From assembly GCA_027493875.1 (NCBI GenBank), contig JAOSJX010000023.1, forward strand, positions 62,001-126,000: a stretch of 64,000 bases of DNA, in the 5' to 3' direction. Origin of the DNA: Deltaproteobacteria bacterium. GTDB lineage: Bacteria; Lernaellota; Lernaellaia; JACKCT01. The position numbers and the translations under genes are program-made. Position 1 is the first letter of the stretch; every line of letters starts with the position of its first letter. The notes under the pieces were generated by a model. That model made no database searches. It was not told the DNA's origin and saw only the letters and a list, made by a program, of their open reading frames with translations. This document shows positions 19,394 through 30,343 of this stretch, in pieces.

Positions 19394-21054
19394 ATGCCGG
19401 TAGCCTCCGTCATTATCCGCGCCAAAAATGAAGCGGCCGAGATCGGTGCGGTGTTGCGGCGCGTCCTCGATCAACGGTACGGCGATTTCGAGGTCGTCGT
19501 CGTCGATTCCGGAAGCACCGACCGGACGGTGGAGATCGCCCAAAAGCTCGGCGTACGCGTCGTCCAAATCGCGCCGGAGGCGTTTACATACGGGAGGGCG
19601 CTGAATCTCGGCATGAGGGAAACGGCGTCGCCCTACGGCGTCTTTCTTTCGGCGCACGCGTTGCCGTTCGATCGCGACTGGCTTCGCAATCTCCTCGCGC
19701 CGTTCGACGATTCCCTCCGTCGCCGCGGTCGTCGGTAAGCCATTGCCGCGGGACGGATGCAATCCGTTCGACCGGCGCGGCTTGCGGCGGCGCTACGGGA
19801 CCGAGCGGCTCTATTTACACCGGGGTTCGCCGCTGACCTATTCCAACGCCAACGCGGCGATTCGCCGCGCCGACTGGGAACGCGTGCCGTTCGATGAAGA
19901 CTTGCCGTATTCCGAGGATTTGAAGTGGTCGTTCGCCATAATGGCCGAGGGGCGGCGTGTTGTGTACGAGCCGACGGCGGCCGCTTACCACAGCCATAAC
20001 GAAACGCCGCGGGCCTTGTACGACAGATTTTATAACGAGGCGGCGGCGCGGACCACCATCGGCGCGGAGCCCGAACGATACCGCGCCCGGCGCCTTATCT
20101 GGGACACGGTTGGAGGGACCGTGTTCGATATCAGAACCGCCGCAGCGCGGCGGGCGGATTGGCGTTGGGTCACGGCCGTACCCGGGAGGCGTCTCGCGAT
20201 TAATCTCGGCCGGTATGGCGGATCGCGCGGGCTGCCGCGGCTCAATAACATCTCGCCGGCGACACAGGTGTTCATCCGCGCCGGCCTGCGTGTTTGGGGG
20301 CGGACCAACGCCGTCCTCCAAAGCCTGGCGCCGCACGTCGTCAAAGCGACGCGCAAGCACATGGAGGCGGTGCATCCCAAACATTTGCTGCGGGACAACG
20401 AAGCGCATTATTGGTACGGAGAACACTTGGACTCGAAGCATGTCGTTCTCGATTTAGGATGCAACCAAGGCATGCACGCCATTTTCGCCGCGAAGCATGC
20501 CCGCGAGGTCGCCGCCGTCGATTTTGACCGAAAACTTCTTTCGACCGCGGAATTCAATGCGAAGTGGGAAAGCCGGCGGAACATGTCGTTTCTGTTGGCC
20601 AGTTTGGAAAATCCGTTGCCGTTTCAATCCGGCCGGTTCGACGTCGTCATGGCGTTTGACGTCATCGAGCACCTGCACCGGCGCGATCAATTTCTCGGCG
20701 AGATTCACCGCGTCCTGCGCTCTGGCGGGACGCTTCTTCTGTCCGCGCCGAACGGCGATACGCGCTACAAACGCTGGAAAAAGGCGGGGGCTCCGATATT
20801 ACGCCGACCCCACGCACGTAATCGAATACAGCCGCGAGGAAATCGAAAAGGAATGCCGCGACGCGGGCTTCGATTGTCTCTCGGTGCGTCCCGTCGTTCT
20901 GGACACGCCGTTTTACGGAGTTTTCGATTTTCTCGGGGGTATCTCGCTGCCGCTTTATGAACGGCTGGATCGTTATAAACGGACGGCCGTCGAACGCCAT
21001 CCGGAAGACACGACCGGATTCAGGATGGTGCTTAGGCGGCGGGAAGGGAATTGA
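19394..21054 (+). CDS. Bifunctional GT2 glycosyltransferase / class I methyltransferase, two frameshifts
   Basis: About 553 residues. The N-terminal GT2 domain (residues about 1-260) shows VDSGSTDRT and RALNLGMRETASPYGVFLSA. The usual DxD is replaced by a SAHALP motif, as in some rhamnosyltransferase-like enzymes. A shift near 19720 separates the first 115 residues. The rest of the GT2 domain and a methyltransferase (VVLDLGCNQGMHAIFA, then FDVVMAFDVIEHLHR) are read in one uninterrupted frame from 19743 to about 20790. The fusion is therefore not an artefact of stitching. A last shift near 20795 leads to the true C-terminus at 21054. It probably adds and methylates, or caps, a sugar of the repeat unit. 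Confidence 0.8.
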
Positions 21055-21058
21055 CCGC

Positions 21059-22377
21059 GTGCGCGTGGCGATGCTGTCGGAATATTTCCTTCCCGATTCG
21101 CCGGGGGAGCCGAAACGAGCGTTTTTCACCTTGCCCGCGGGTTGGCCGCGCGCGGACACGCCGTTCGCATCATTACCCCCGATCTGACCGCGCCGGAACG
21201 CACGGACGAGCGGGAGCGCGTCGATCGCGCGCTGGCGGAGAGCGGGGACGCGCGAGTTCTGCGCTTTCCGTTTTCGATTAAGCTCGACGCGGACCGCAGA
21301 GCGTTTCCTTCGTACATTTTTGGAAGACACTCGTTTCACAGAAAATTCGAGCGCTCGGCGCGCGAGGTGCTGGCCGGCGAACGCCCCGACGTCATCCACG
21401 CGCAGGGGCTCGATGCGTTTCGCGCCGCGCGAATGATGGGATCGCGATGGACGGTTCCCGCGGTCGCGACGGTGCGTGACTATCGCGCGCTGTGTCCGGT
21501 CGCGGTTTGCCTTCACGATCAGGACCGCGCGCCCGCCGGATGCGGGCGGCCGGAATTTTTTTCGCTGCCTCGATGATTATTCCGCGGCCTACGGGTGGCG
21601 TTTTTCCTGGCCGCAACGATGGCGTCACAATATTCGCCGGCGCTGGGAATGGAAAAACAGCGCCGACGCGCGGGAAGCGTTGCGTTCGATGGATGGCGCG
21701 GTGTTCGTTTCAAACCGCGTTCTTGAGCTTTATCGCGAGGCGAAGATCACGCCGCCGCTCTCCGAAGCCATTCCGAACGTGCCGCCGCGAAACGAGACCG
21801 CGGAGGACGGCGGTCATCTCGCCGCGGACCTCGGCATTTCCGGCCGGCGGATTTTGGCGTACGTCGGACGTTATTCGTTGGGAAGGGTGCGAAAGTATTG
21901 ACCGAGGCGATGGATGTCGTGAGCCGGACGCATCCGGACGTATGTGTCGTTGTCGCGGGGCGGCGCGAGTACGAAGGAGCCTCCGGTGACATCGTTTTCG
22001 CGGGCACGCTGCCGCCGGGGCGGGTTCGGGCGCTCTACGCGGCGGCGGAGGCCGTCGTCGTTCCGTCGCGCTGGCAGGAGCCGTTGTCGCGAGTCCTCCT
22101 CGAAGCGGCCGGCGCCGGATTACCGGTCATCGCGACGGACGCCGGAGGCAACGCCGAAATCGTCGTTGACGGCGAAACCGGTTCGATCGTGCCGCGAAAC
22201 GATCCGCTATCCCTGGCGGCGGCGATAACACGTTTTCTCGATGCGCCGGCCGACCTGCGCGGGAGGCTGGGGGAAGCGGCGCGGCGGCGTATGGAAGCGG
22301 TCTTTTCGGAGTCCGCGATTTTGAGACGCATGGAGTCGTTTTACGAAGGGGCGATGGAGCGGCATCATGGACGATGA
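21059..22377 (+). CDS. Glycosyltransferase family 4, three frameshifts
   Basis: About 440 residues. GTG 21059 follows GGGAAGGG and gives VRVAMLSEYFLPDSPGG, the usual GT4 start. Shifts lie in a G5 run near 21107, near 21560, and in a G3 run near 21882; repairing each by one base restores similarity. The C-terminal half has the donor-binding region PLSRVLLEAAGAGLPVIATD with the conserved E-x7-E-type motif. A Cys-rich insertion near 21530 (CRDRAP..CGR) resembles the metal-site loop of some family members. It uses a nucleotide sugar at the cytoplasmic membrane to build the exopolysaccharide repeat. Confidence 0.8.
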
Positions 22378-24634
22378 CCGCGTCCTGCGTGTCTGCTCGC
22401 CGCAGATGTCGTTGTCTCCCGAGAACACCTACGGCGGAGGCATTTTTCATCTGAAACTTCTCGAGGCATTGGCCGATCGAGGCGTACCCTGCCTGATTCC
22501 GCTCGCGTTTCGGCCGGAATACGAGGCGCGAGAAAACTGGGACGTTCACGTTATCCCGGTTCAGCGAACTTATAAACTGGGAGTTCTCGTCAGCACATTC
22601 GTCTTCTTTTTCGATCTTCTCTGGCTTTGGTATGTCGTCCGCCGCCGTTTCGATATTTTACGCGTCACGGACCCTTACTACGTCGGGCCGGCCGCTCTGA
22701 TTTTCCGCTGGTTCACCGGTATCCCCCTCGTCGCCAACGTATTTCACATCGAGGAGACGGAGCGATTTCGAAACGCCGTGGCGCGGTACGTGTGCCGACG
22801 CTGCGACGCCGTCGTCGTCACGAGTCATTTTTCGAAGTCGCAGGTGAGTCGGCTGTTCGGGCTCGACCCGGATCGAGTTTTTGTAACCTACGGCGGGACC
22901 ACCGATCTCAAGCGCGCCGCCGCCACGAAGGATGAGGCCAAGCGCGCGCTCGGCCTCAGTGGACGCACGGTGCTCGGATTTGTCGGGGCGCTCTCTGAAC
23001 GCAAAAATCCCGGCTACGCCCTCGAGGTTTTCGCGGATTTATACCGCCGCGACGCGTCGCGGCGATTTCTGATCGTCGGATCGGATGCGCCGGGACAGGA
23101 ACCGCTCTTGCCTCGCCTCAAGGCGCGCGCCGTCGAGCTCGGCGTCGGCGACGCCGTTCATTTTATGGGGCGCGTGCCGACGGATAGAAAGGCGCTATGC
23201 CTTGCGGCGATGGACTTATTTCTGTTTCCGAGTCTGCTGGAAGGATTTGGCCTCGCCGTGGTCGAGGCGATGGCGTGCGGCGCGCCGGCCGCCGTGTCGG
23301 ACCGCGGGAGCCTTCCTGAAGTCGTAACGCACAACGTTGACGGCTTGGTTCTCGATCTGAACGACCGCCAAAAGTTCGCGGATGAGATGCACGCGCTGCT
23401 GGGCGACAAAAAACGGTTGGCGGCGATGGGCGATGCCGCGAGCCGGAACGTCCGCGAGCGTTTCTCCTGGGACGGTTGCGCCGCCGCCGCCGAGGAGATT
23501 CATCGGCAAGTGATCGGCGGAGCGGAGCACGCGAAACCGGCGCTCGCGGTCGTGCTGAACGCGGGGGATGGAGTGGAAACGATGCGCCGCGAAGGCCAAC
23601 TCGCGCGCTTCAGAGATCATTACGTTCGCCGATGGGCGGAGGTATTCGGCGCGATCAGCGTATTCGGATATACGCCGGAACGGGAAAAGATAGCGGACGG
23701 TGTCCGATATGTTCCGGGCCGAAGGAACTGGCCGGGACCGCTTTACGGACTCGCGATGCCGTTCCTTCATCGCCATCTGTTTCGCCGCGCGGACGTCATC
23801 CGATTAATGCACGCGGGGGCGGGTTTGCCGGCGCTGATGGGGAGCTTTCTTTGGCGCAAACCGCTCGTGGCCACCTACGGCTACCGGTACGGCGAATTTA
23901 TGCGGAAAAAAAACAGGCCCTGGTATGCGTGTTTTGTCGGCGCGGTATCGTATCTTGTTTTGAAGCGCGCCTCGGCGGTCATCGTGACGACGCCGGCTCT
24001 GGAAGTCTTTGTGCGCGCGCAAGTCGGCCCTGAAAAAATCGTCTTGATCCCAAACGGTGTGGACGACGCATTCTTCGAAATCAAACGGCGGGGGAGCCGC
24101 AAGAAAAAAACGGCTCTTTTTGTTGGCCGCCTGACGCGGCAAAAAAATCTGGGAATGCTTTTTGAGGCGCTTGCGCCTATCGGCGCGGGCGTCCGTTTGG
24201 TCGTCGTCGGCGACGGCGAAGAGCGGGCGAAATTGGAAACGCACGCGGCGCGTCTGGAATTGAACGTTGAATTCCGCGGAACCGTTCCGCATGAACAAAT
24301 ACCGGCGGTCTATGCCGAAGCGGATCTATTTGTTTTGCCGAGTTTGATCGAGGGGCACCCCAAGGCGCTGTTGGAAGCGATGGCGGCGGGACTGCCATGT
24401 GTCGGAAGCCGCGTCGAGGGGATCGCCGACGTTCTTCGGGACGAACAAACCGGATTACTGGCCGATCCCACGGCCGAAGCCTTCGGAGCGGCCGTCGCGA
24501 GGCTGCTGGACGACCGGCCATTGGCCGTCGATCTCGGCCGTCGGGCGCGCGAGGACGCGACGGAGCGTTATCGGCTCGAGAAATCCCTCGACGCGGAAGT
24601 GGCCTTGCTCTCGCGCATCGGAGGGTTGGCGTGA
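22367..24634 (+). CDS. Tandem GT4-GT4 glycosyltransferase
   Basis: 755 residues in one intact frame. Residues about 1-390 are a complete GT4 enzyme (GGGIFHLKLLEAL at the acceptor side; FPSLLEGFGLAVVEAMACG at the donor side). Residues about 395-755 are a second one (PNGVDDAFFE, FVGRLTRQKNLGMLF, LPSLIEGHPKALLEAMAAG). The first domain has a membrane-associating hydrophobic stretch (LVSTFVFFFDLLWLWYVV). ATG 22367 overlaps the end of the preceding gene by 11 bases, so translation is probably coupled. Two successive sugar additions by one polypeptide is the natural reading. Confidence 0.88.
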   Translation: MDDDRVLRVCSPQMSLSPENTYGGGIFHLKLLEALADRGVPCLIPLAFRPEYEARENWDVHVIPVQRTYKLGVLVSTFVFFFDLLWLWYVVRRRFDILRVTDPYYVGPAALIFRWFTGIPLVANVFHIEETERFRNAVARYVCRRCDAVVVTSHFSKSQVSRLFGLDPDRVFVTYGGTTDLKRAAATKDEAKRALGLSGRTVLGFVGALSERKNPGYALEVFADLYRRDASRRFLIVGSDAPGQEPLLPRLKARAVELGVGDAVHFMGRVPTDRKALCLAAMDLFLFPSLLEGFGLAVVEAMACGAPAAVSDRGSLPEVVTHNVDGLVLDLNDRQKFADEMHALLGDKKRLAAMGDAASRNVRERFSWDGCAAAAEEIHRQVIGGAEHAKPALAVVLNAGDGVETMRREGQLARFRDHYVRRWAEVFGAISVFGYTPEREKIADGVRYVPGRRNWPGPLYGLAMPFLHRHLFRRADVIRLMHAGAGLPALMGSFLWRKPLVATYGYRYGEFMRKKNRPWYACFVGAVSYLVLKRASAVIVTTPALEVFVRAQVGPEKIVLIPNGVDDAFFEIKRRGSRKKKTALFVGRLTRQKNLGMLFEALAPIGAGVRLVVVGDGEERAKLETHAARLELNVEFRGTVPHEQIPAVYAEADLFVLPSLIEGHPKALLEAMAAGLPCVGSRVEGIADVLRDEQTGLLADPTAEAFGAAVARLLDDRPLAVDLGRRAREDATERYRLEKSLDAEVALLSRIGGLA

Positions 24635-25723
24635 ACGGTCCGAAGGTTTTTTACGTATTCAATCGGCCGCGGTGGGAAAAGCAGCGTTTATATGAACGAG
24701 GACGATGCCCGGACGATGCGCTCTACGGAATGAACACGCTCCGAAAACGCGGATTTACCGTCGAGTTTTCGGATGACGGCCACGACTTCTCGTCATGGCG
24801 TTCAAGGTTGATTCTTCCCGTCGGCGACGTTCTTTCGGAGAAAGGACGTCGCGTCGGCTTTCATCTCTGGCAGGCGATGACGCTCCGCGAAAAATTGAAG
24901 CGCGCGGATCTGATCTTCGCCACCGCGGACTCCTCCGCGTTGCCGTTGTTGCGTGATAAGGCGAAGCGCCGCCTCTCGGCACCGATTGTCTACGCGACCA
25001 TCGGCTTGGCCGAGTCGTTTCCGGACAGGCGCGGCTGGATCTATCGCTATTACAAAGAGCTCGCCGCGTCCGCGGACGCGCTGATTCACTATGGCGAAGC
25101 GGAGGGCCGCGGCCTTATCGAGCGCTTCGGCGTGCCGCGCGAGCGAGTTCACTTTGTGCCGTTCGGCGTCGATACCGCGTTTTACGATAAGGCGCCGTCA
25201 TATGACGGGCCGCCGATCGCTCTGGGAATCGATCCGCGACGGGACTGGCCGTTGCTGGCGCGAGCGCTTCAAGGAACGGGCATCACGATGCGCGTCTATA
25301 CCAATCCCGATCTCCTGCGCGGGATCAATCCGCCGGCCGAATTCGAGCGGCATGCGCCGGTACCTTCGGACGTGGTCGCGGACCTTTTGGCCGAGGCGGC
25401 TTTCGTCGTGCTTCCGGTGGTTGAGAATTCCTATACCGGGGCGACGATCACGCTGCTGTCGGCGATGGCCGCGGGTAAAGCCGTTATCGTCAGCCGGACC
25501 GCCGCGATAAAAAGACGGCTACGGGCTGGTGAATGGGCAAAACTGCGTGCTCGTTCCGCCGGGCGACGAAGAGGCGCTACGCAGCGCAATTCTCTCTTTA
25601 AGTGGTGATATCGGCCGGTGCCGCGCGATCGGGGAGAACGCCGGGCGGCACGTTCGGCGGTTTCATGACATTTCGGTCATGGCCGATCGATTCGCCGAAA
25701 TATTTCGCGGGGTGTTGTCGTGA
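24631..25723 (+). CDS. Glycosyltransferase family 4-like, one frameshift
   Basis: About 363 residues. GTG 24631 overlaps the upstream TGA. The N-terminal half is divergent. The donor half shows VHFVPFGVDTAFYD, VLPVVENSYTGATITLLSAM and, after removing one A from an A5 run near 25510, DGYGLVNGQNCVLVPPGD. The E-x7-E element is weak (ENSYTGATIT), so the family is clear but the catalytic details are not. It lies between the tandem GT4 and the flippase in a chain of overlapping genes. Confidence 0.78.
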
Positions 25724-26979
25724 CGCTGGCGCGGCGCATCGGACGCCTGCTGAACATGGACTTTGACTACGTCGCGCACGGCGGCGCTTATCTCGCGGTC
25801 GATCACGCCGTGAACGTCGGTACCAGCATCATCACGACTGTTGTTTTGACCAATGTCCTGCCCAAGGAGCTGTACGGATCGTACGCTTATCTCATCGGTA
25901 TCTTTCTGCTGGTTCTTCCGCTGACGCTGCCGGGCATGTCCAGCGCGATGATCCGGAGCGTGTCGCGCGGCAAGGAAGGAACGTATCGCCAGGGCACGCG
26001 CCTCCGCGTCCTCGGCGGCATCGCCGGAACCGTCTCGCTGGCGGGGGTCGCGGCGGTATTCGTGGGAACGGACAGAAGCGAGCAAGCCTTCGTGCTCGTC
26101 GCGCTGTGCGTTCTTTATCCTTTGGCGTTCGCCGCGGACGACTACAAAACGTTCTTCCACGCGCGGCGGGAGTTCAAAACGTACGCCGTGGTGAACGGCT
26201 TGGTCAACGTCACCGTCGCCGGATCGACCGTCGCCGCGGCGTTGACGGTGCCGCGTCTGCTGCCGGTGCTCGGCGCGAATATCGGAGCCCGCGCCTTGTG
26301 TAACGCGGTGGCGTTTTTCGTCGCCGATCGCCGGCGCGTCAACGCCGATGCCGACGGCGATTTCGCCCGCGACGGACGAAACCTCTCGTTCGTCGCCGCG
26401 GTCAATAATATTTCCTTTACGATCGACCAGGTCCTCGTCGGTTCGCTTTTTACGATGGAAATCATGGCGTCGTACGCCCTCGCGACGAGGCTGTCGGAGC
26501 CGTTTCGGTTTCTCGGCGTACTGATCAACCGTCTCGCCTGGCCCAAAGCCGTCAAAATGCGCGGCTCCGACGCCGCGGGTAAATTCACGTCGAAGTTTTA
26601 TCTGCTTGTCTTGGGGGCGGCGGCCCTGACGCTCTTGAGTTTCGCCGTCATCCCTCCCGTCATGCGCTGGCTGTTTCCCATGTATACCGACGCCGTCGGT
26701 CTTTCGCTGCTGATGATTGTTTCGGCCTTGGTCTCCGTTCTTGTGACCTATCTCGAAACCTATTTTATTTCCCAGGATCATCTTCAACGGTTTTACTATT
26801 TCGCGTCGACCGCTCGGCCGACCGCCACGATCGTCCTGATGTACCCTTTCATCCATTGGTGGGGTTTCGTCGGCGCGGTATACGCGCGTCTGGTGGTCCG
26901 GGCCGCCGCGACGCTGGTCCTGCTCTGGCGCATGATCGCCGAGGGCCGCCGCCTGCGAGCGGAGGAGCGGACGGCATGA
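25720..26979 (+). CDS. Polysaccharide flippase (Wzx/MATE-like)
   Basis: 419 residues, intact, with GTG 25720 inside the preceding stop. About twelve hydrophobic segments are visible, starting AVDHAVNVGTSIITTVVLTN. An N-terminal helix before TM1 and the paired six-helix layout fit the polysaccharide transporter (MOP) superfamily. It would move undecaprenyl-linked repeats across the inner membrane to the Wzy-like enzymes encoded on both sides. The next gene begins inside its stop codon. Confidence 0.85.
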   Translation: MTLARRIGRLLNMDFDYVAHGGAYLAVDHAVNVGTSIITTVVLTNVLPKELYGSYAYLIGIFLLVLPLTLPGMSSAMIRSVSRGKEGTYRQGTRLRVLGGIAGTVSLAGVAAVFVGTDRSEQAFVLVALCVLYPLAFAADDYKTFFHARREFKTYAVVNGLVNVTVAGSTVAAALTVPRLLPVLGANIGARALCNAVAFFVADRRRVNADADGDFARDGRNLSFVAAVNNISFTIDQVLVGSLFTMEIMASYALATRLSEPFRFLGVLINRLAWPKAVKMRGSDAAGKFTSKFYLLVLGAAALTLLSFAVIPPVMRWLFPMYTDAVGLSLLMIVSALVSVLVTYLETYFISQDHLQRFYYFASTARPTATIVLMYPFIHWWGFVGAVYARLVVRAAATLVLLWRMIAEGRRLRAEERTA

Positions 26980-28032
26980 AGGCGCCGCAATCGACGTGGC
27001 GGACGCGGGCATGCGTTCTCTGTGGTGACCGTCGCGTTCGCCCCGTGGTCCGCGGGCCGGACCGCTCCGGCGCCGTCAAAGGGGGAGTTCAGCGTCGTGC
27101 GCTGCGTTTCGTGCGGAACGTGGCGGCTCGACCCGGCGCCGCCCGCCGACGAGTTGGCGTCGCTGTATCCGCTGAATTACGAAGCGCACACACGAGAAAT
27201 AAAACCCGCCGAGCCGGTCATCCCCGGACGGACGCACGCGCTTCGGCGCCGTTATTGGGAATGGGTCAAGGCGAACCGGCCCTCGATCTGGGGTATGCCG
27301 CCGCGTGATGCGTGGCGCGCGGCGGCCGCGGCGCTTTTTTCAATGACGCGTTTCGGTTCCTATAATCCTCTCGCCTTTGGGGGCGAAGGCAAACGGTTAC
27401 TCGACATCGGATGTGCGACCGGCGGCCTGATGGACGACTTTCTTCGCATGGGCTGGAGCGTGACGGGGATCGACGCGTCGGAGCACGCCGTCCGGTCGGC
27501 GCGGGCGCGCGGCGCCAAGGCGGTGCAGGGGCGTTTTCCGGAAGATAAATCGGTCGTAAAGGACGCCGGGCCGTTTTCCGCCGTGACGATGGCGAACGTC
27601 CTTGAGCACCTCGACGATCCGCTGGCGGCCCTTCGGGCGGCGCGTGAGCTTCTGGAGCCCGGCGGCACTTTGCTGATCTGGACCCCCGTTTGCGATGGTC
27701 CTCTTCAGCGGCATCTGACGCCGTATTGGTATAATCTGGATATCCCGCGTCACTTGCACCTCTTCACGAAACGCGGGTTGGCGTATCTTGTGCGCCAGGC
27801 GGGATTCGATCCGCGCGTTCTGCGCCCGGCCACGAGCGCCCGGGCGGTCGGGAGAACATTGGCGGCGGCGCTCGACGATGCGGGATGGACGGCATGGGCG
27901 GCGGCGGTACAATCGCGCGTCTTCGTTCGGATCGCCCCTAATCCCGCGGCGGCGGTCCTCGACGTCCTCGGCGGCGGAGACGTGGCGGTCCTCATGGCGG
28001 TCCGCGTTGACGACGATAGGGAAAGACGATGA
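26976..28032 (+). CDS. SAM-dependent methyltransferase with N-terminal zinc-ribbon-like cysteines, one frameshift
   Basis: About 352 residues. ATG 26976 overlaps the flippase stop. The N-terminus has CVLCGD and, after removal of one G from a G5 run near 27080, VVRCVSCGTW. The two CxxC pairs are typical of a family of sugar-associated methyltransferases. The SAM motif is LLDIGCATGGLMDDF and motif II is FSAVTMANVLEHLDDP. The C-terminus includes HLHLFTKRGL, as in Methyltransf_23-like enzymes. It probably methylates a sugar or lipid-linked intermediate of the local polymer. Confidence 0.8.
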
Positions 28033-28671
28033 GCGCGCAACCCGCATCCGACGCCCGTCTCGCCGAGATGGAGAAAAACGTCAAAGCGGAATTCGGCAAG
28101 CCTTTCGACGCCGAGGCGGCGGTGGCGCAGGTGCCCGAAATACGCGCGGTCTGGTCGGCCTTCGATCTTAAAAACAAGACCTGCCTTGACGTCGGATCGG
28201 GGCATCCGACCGTCCCCGCCGTGCTAACGGCGATGGACCCGACCGTGACGATCGACGCGGTTGACCTGAGCCCGGATTTCGAGCGGGAGGCCGGCGAGTG
28301 CGTGAAGGCCCTCGGTGGGGACGCCGCCAGAATTCGCCTCGTGACGGGGACTTTTTGATATCCCCCGCATGGCGGAGGAAGGAATTTTGAAAAGCCGCTA
28401 TGATTATGTGTTGCTGATCGAAGCGCTTCATCATGCGTTGCGTAAAGAGACGCTGCTCCGAGGCTTGGCGCGGGTGATGGATGAAAATTCGCGGATGGTG
28501 CTTGTCGAGCCGGTTCTCCCGCGGATCGGATCGCGCGCGGCCTATGCCCAGAGCCAGTGGGCGAGGGACTTGGGCTATATCGAGGAGCCGGTGACGATGC
28601 GTGAATATCTTGCGGCATTCGATGCCGCCGGATTGACGGTGGAATCGATGGACTACGAGCGCTCCCCGTGA
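28029..28671 (+). CDS. SAM-dependent methyltransferase, one frameshift
   Basis: About 214 residues. ATG 28029 overlaps the previous gene's stop. The SAM-binding motif is CLDVGSGHPTVPAVL, followed by IDAVDLSPDFE. Deleting one T from the T5 run near 28353 restores FDIPRMAEEGILKSRYDYVL and the motif LIEALHHA. It is short for the family. The 47-codon frame that follows at 28668 may be its real C-terminus. Probably a class I methyltransferase acting on the repeat unit. Confidence 0.72.
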
Positions 28672-28811
28672 ACACGGACCGCGCTCTTGGAAGCGCCGGC
28701 TCGCGCCGGAAGGGGTTCTACCGGTTCCATCGCCGCTATGTCCGCCCGCTCTACGCATTGACCACGTTCACGTTCGTCTGCCGCCTGAAGTCCGCGCGGA
28801 GCGCGCGATGA
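28668..28811 (+). CDS. Small basic ORF, possibly the displaced C-terminus of the methyltransferase
   Basis: 47 residues from GTG 28668 (overlapping the upstream TGA) to TGA 28809-28811 (overlapping the next ATG). It is Arg-rich with aromatics (FYRFHRRYVRPLYALTTFTF). The neat overlaps could mean a real coupled gene. Equally, one frameshift near 28665 would attach it to the preceding methyltransferase, whose relatives often end in a similar Arg/aromatic tail. I slightly prefer the second reading. Confidence 0.4.
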   Translation: MNTDRALGSAGSRRKGFYRFHRRYVRPLYALTTFTFVCRLKSARSAR

Positions 28812-30342
28812 ACGGCGCGTTGCGCGAGCGTTTCGACGCGGTGGACGGTTGGTTGCGCCGCATCGCCGAACGCGTCGACGACGCTTTATCGCGCATACCG
28901 CGCCGCTGGTGGGAAACCGGCGCGATGGTTTCCTTCGCCGTTCTGCTCGCGTTTTTGGCGAGCAAAAGTTTTATCTACGCATTCGCGGCCCTGGTCGTTC
29001 TCGGCGCGGCCGTTTTGGTCATCAGCCGTCCCGATCTCATGACGTATATGCTCGTCGTCATGATCCCCGTCGTCTGGATCAACCTTCTTGGAAAACGTCT
29101 TCGCGTCATGACCTTTTTTAACCGCCGTATCGCTCGCGTTCATCGGAACGCAGGCGATTCTCCGGCGGACAAAGCCCCGGTTCGAGCCGATCTACGGCGC
29201 GGTATTCGTTTATCTCGCGTTTTGTTTTCTCTCGCTGTTCAATTCCGTCGATCTATCGTTTTCCGTGGCGGGGATGAAATACTATATTTTCGCGCTGCTC
29301 TTCGGCCTCGTTCTGATTATGTCGGTCAAGGACGTCCAGCAGGTCAGAGTGATTGTGACCATTCTTCTGGCCTGGGGCGTCATCAATTCCGTGCTGTCCG
29401 TCGCGCAGAGCGTTATTTCCCGGTCTTCTACCCGGCCTATCACCTCGACGTTTTCGGCATGGACATCGTCAGTTCCTACAGCGTCGGGCAGGTGCGCCGC
29501 GCGTCGGGGACGTTTGAATCCGGACCGCGGTTGGCGATGTTCCTGCTGCTGACCTTCGCCTTCGCCATGACGTACTACTTTCGCGGCGTCGATCGCAGGA
29601 CGCCGGTGTGGGCGGCGCTGATCGCGGTCATCGCGCTCGGCCTCTTTGTCAGTTTCACGCGGATCGCCGTCGTGCTGGGCGCCGCCCTATTTCTTCGTTT
29701 ACCAGTTATTTGAGGGAGACCGGCGGCGCATGATCCGCGCCGCGGGGGCGACGCTGCTTGTCGGCGGCATCGTGATGACGCTTCTGCAGCTTGTGGTCCC
29801 GAACGAGGTGACCGGCGCGATGGAGGCGCGGTTCACGCAGGAAGGCGATCAGGTCTACCTTGACCGCTTTTACTTTCTCTACAACGCGATCATGGCGTTC
29901 TTCGAGCATCCCTTCCCTTGGGTGGGGCGTCAAAACCTATACGCTGCATTCGTGGGATTTCATGCAGCGTTTTCCCGTGCCGTGGCGAAGTCTGGCCTGG
30001 AATACCGCCTCGCTGGCGATGCCGGAAAACGTGCCCGTTCACAACGACTACGGACGGATGCTCGCCGAGACCGGCATCTTCTCGCTCGCCGCCTTTATCG
30101 CCATGCTCACGATCGCCTACCGCAATCTGACCTATGCGCTGCGAAAACTGACGGATCCTTATCTGTCGGCGACGGCCTCCGCGTTTCGGTTGTTCCTGCT
30201 CGCGATGATGGCTTACTGGTTCTTCCACGAATACGTGATGGAAGAGCCCTTCGTCTCCGTCCTGCCGTTCGCGTTCTCGATCATCTTGAAGCGCATGGCC
30301 GATCGCCAGGACGAGAGCGATGCGGCCGAGGCGCCGGCTTGA
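28808..30342 (+). CDS. O-antigen ligase/polymerase-like membrane protein, second copy, four frameshifts
   Basis: About 511 residues. ATG 28808 overlaps the upstream stop. A soluble N-terminal segment of about 35 residues is followed by many hydrophobic helices. The frame moves at a T6 run near 29115, near 29412, near 29697 and near 29928. Repaired segments include VYLAFCFLSLFNSVDLSFSV and, in the last loop, VPVHNDYGRMLAETG, the diagnostic H-N-x-x-L-x-x-x-x-E-x-G pattern. It is a second Wzy/WaaL-like protein in the locus, close to the flippase and last transferase. Confidence 0.75.
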
Positions 30343-30343
30343 G

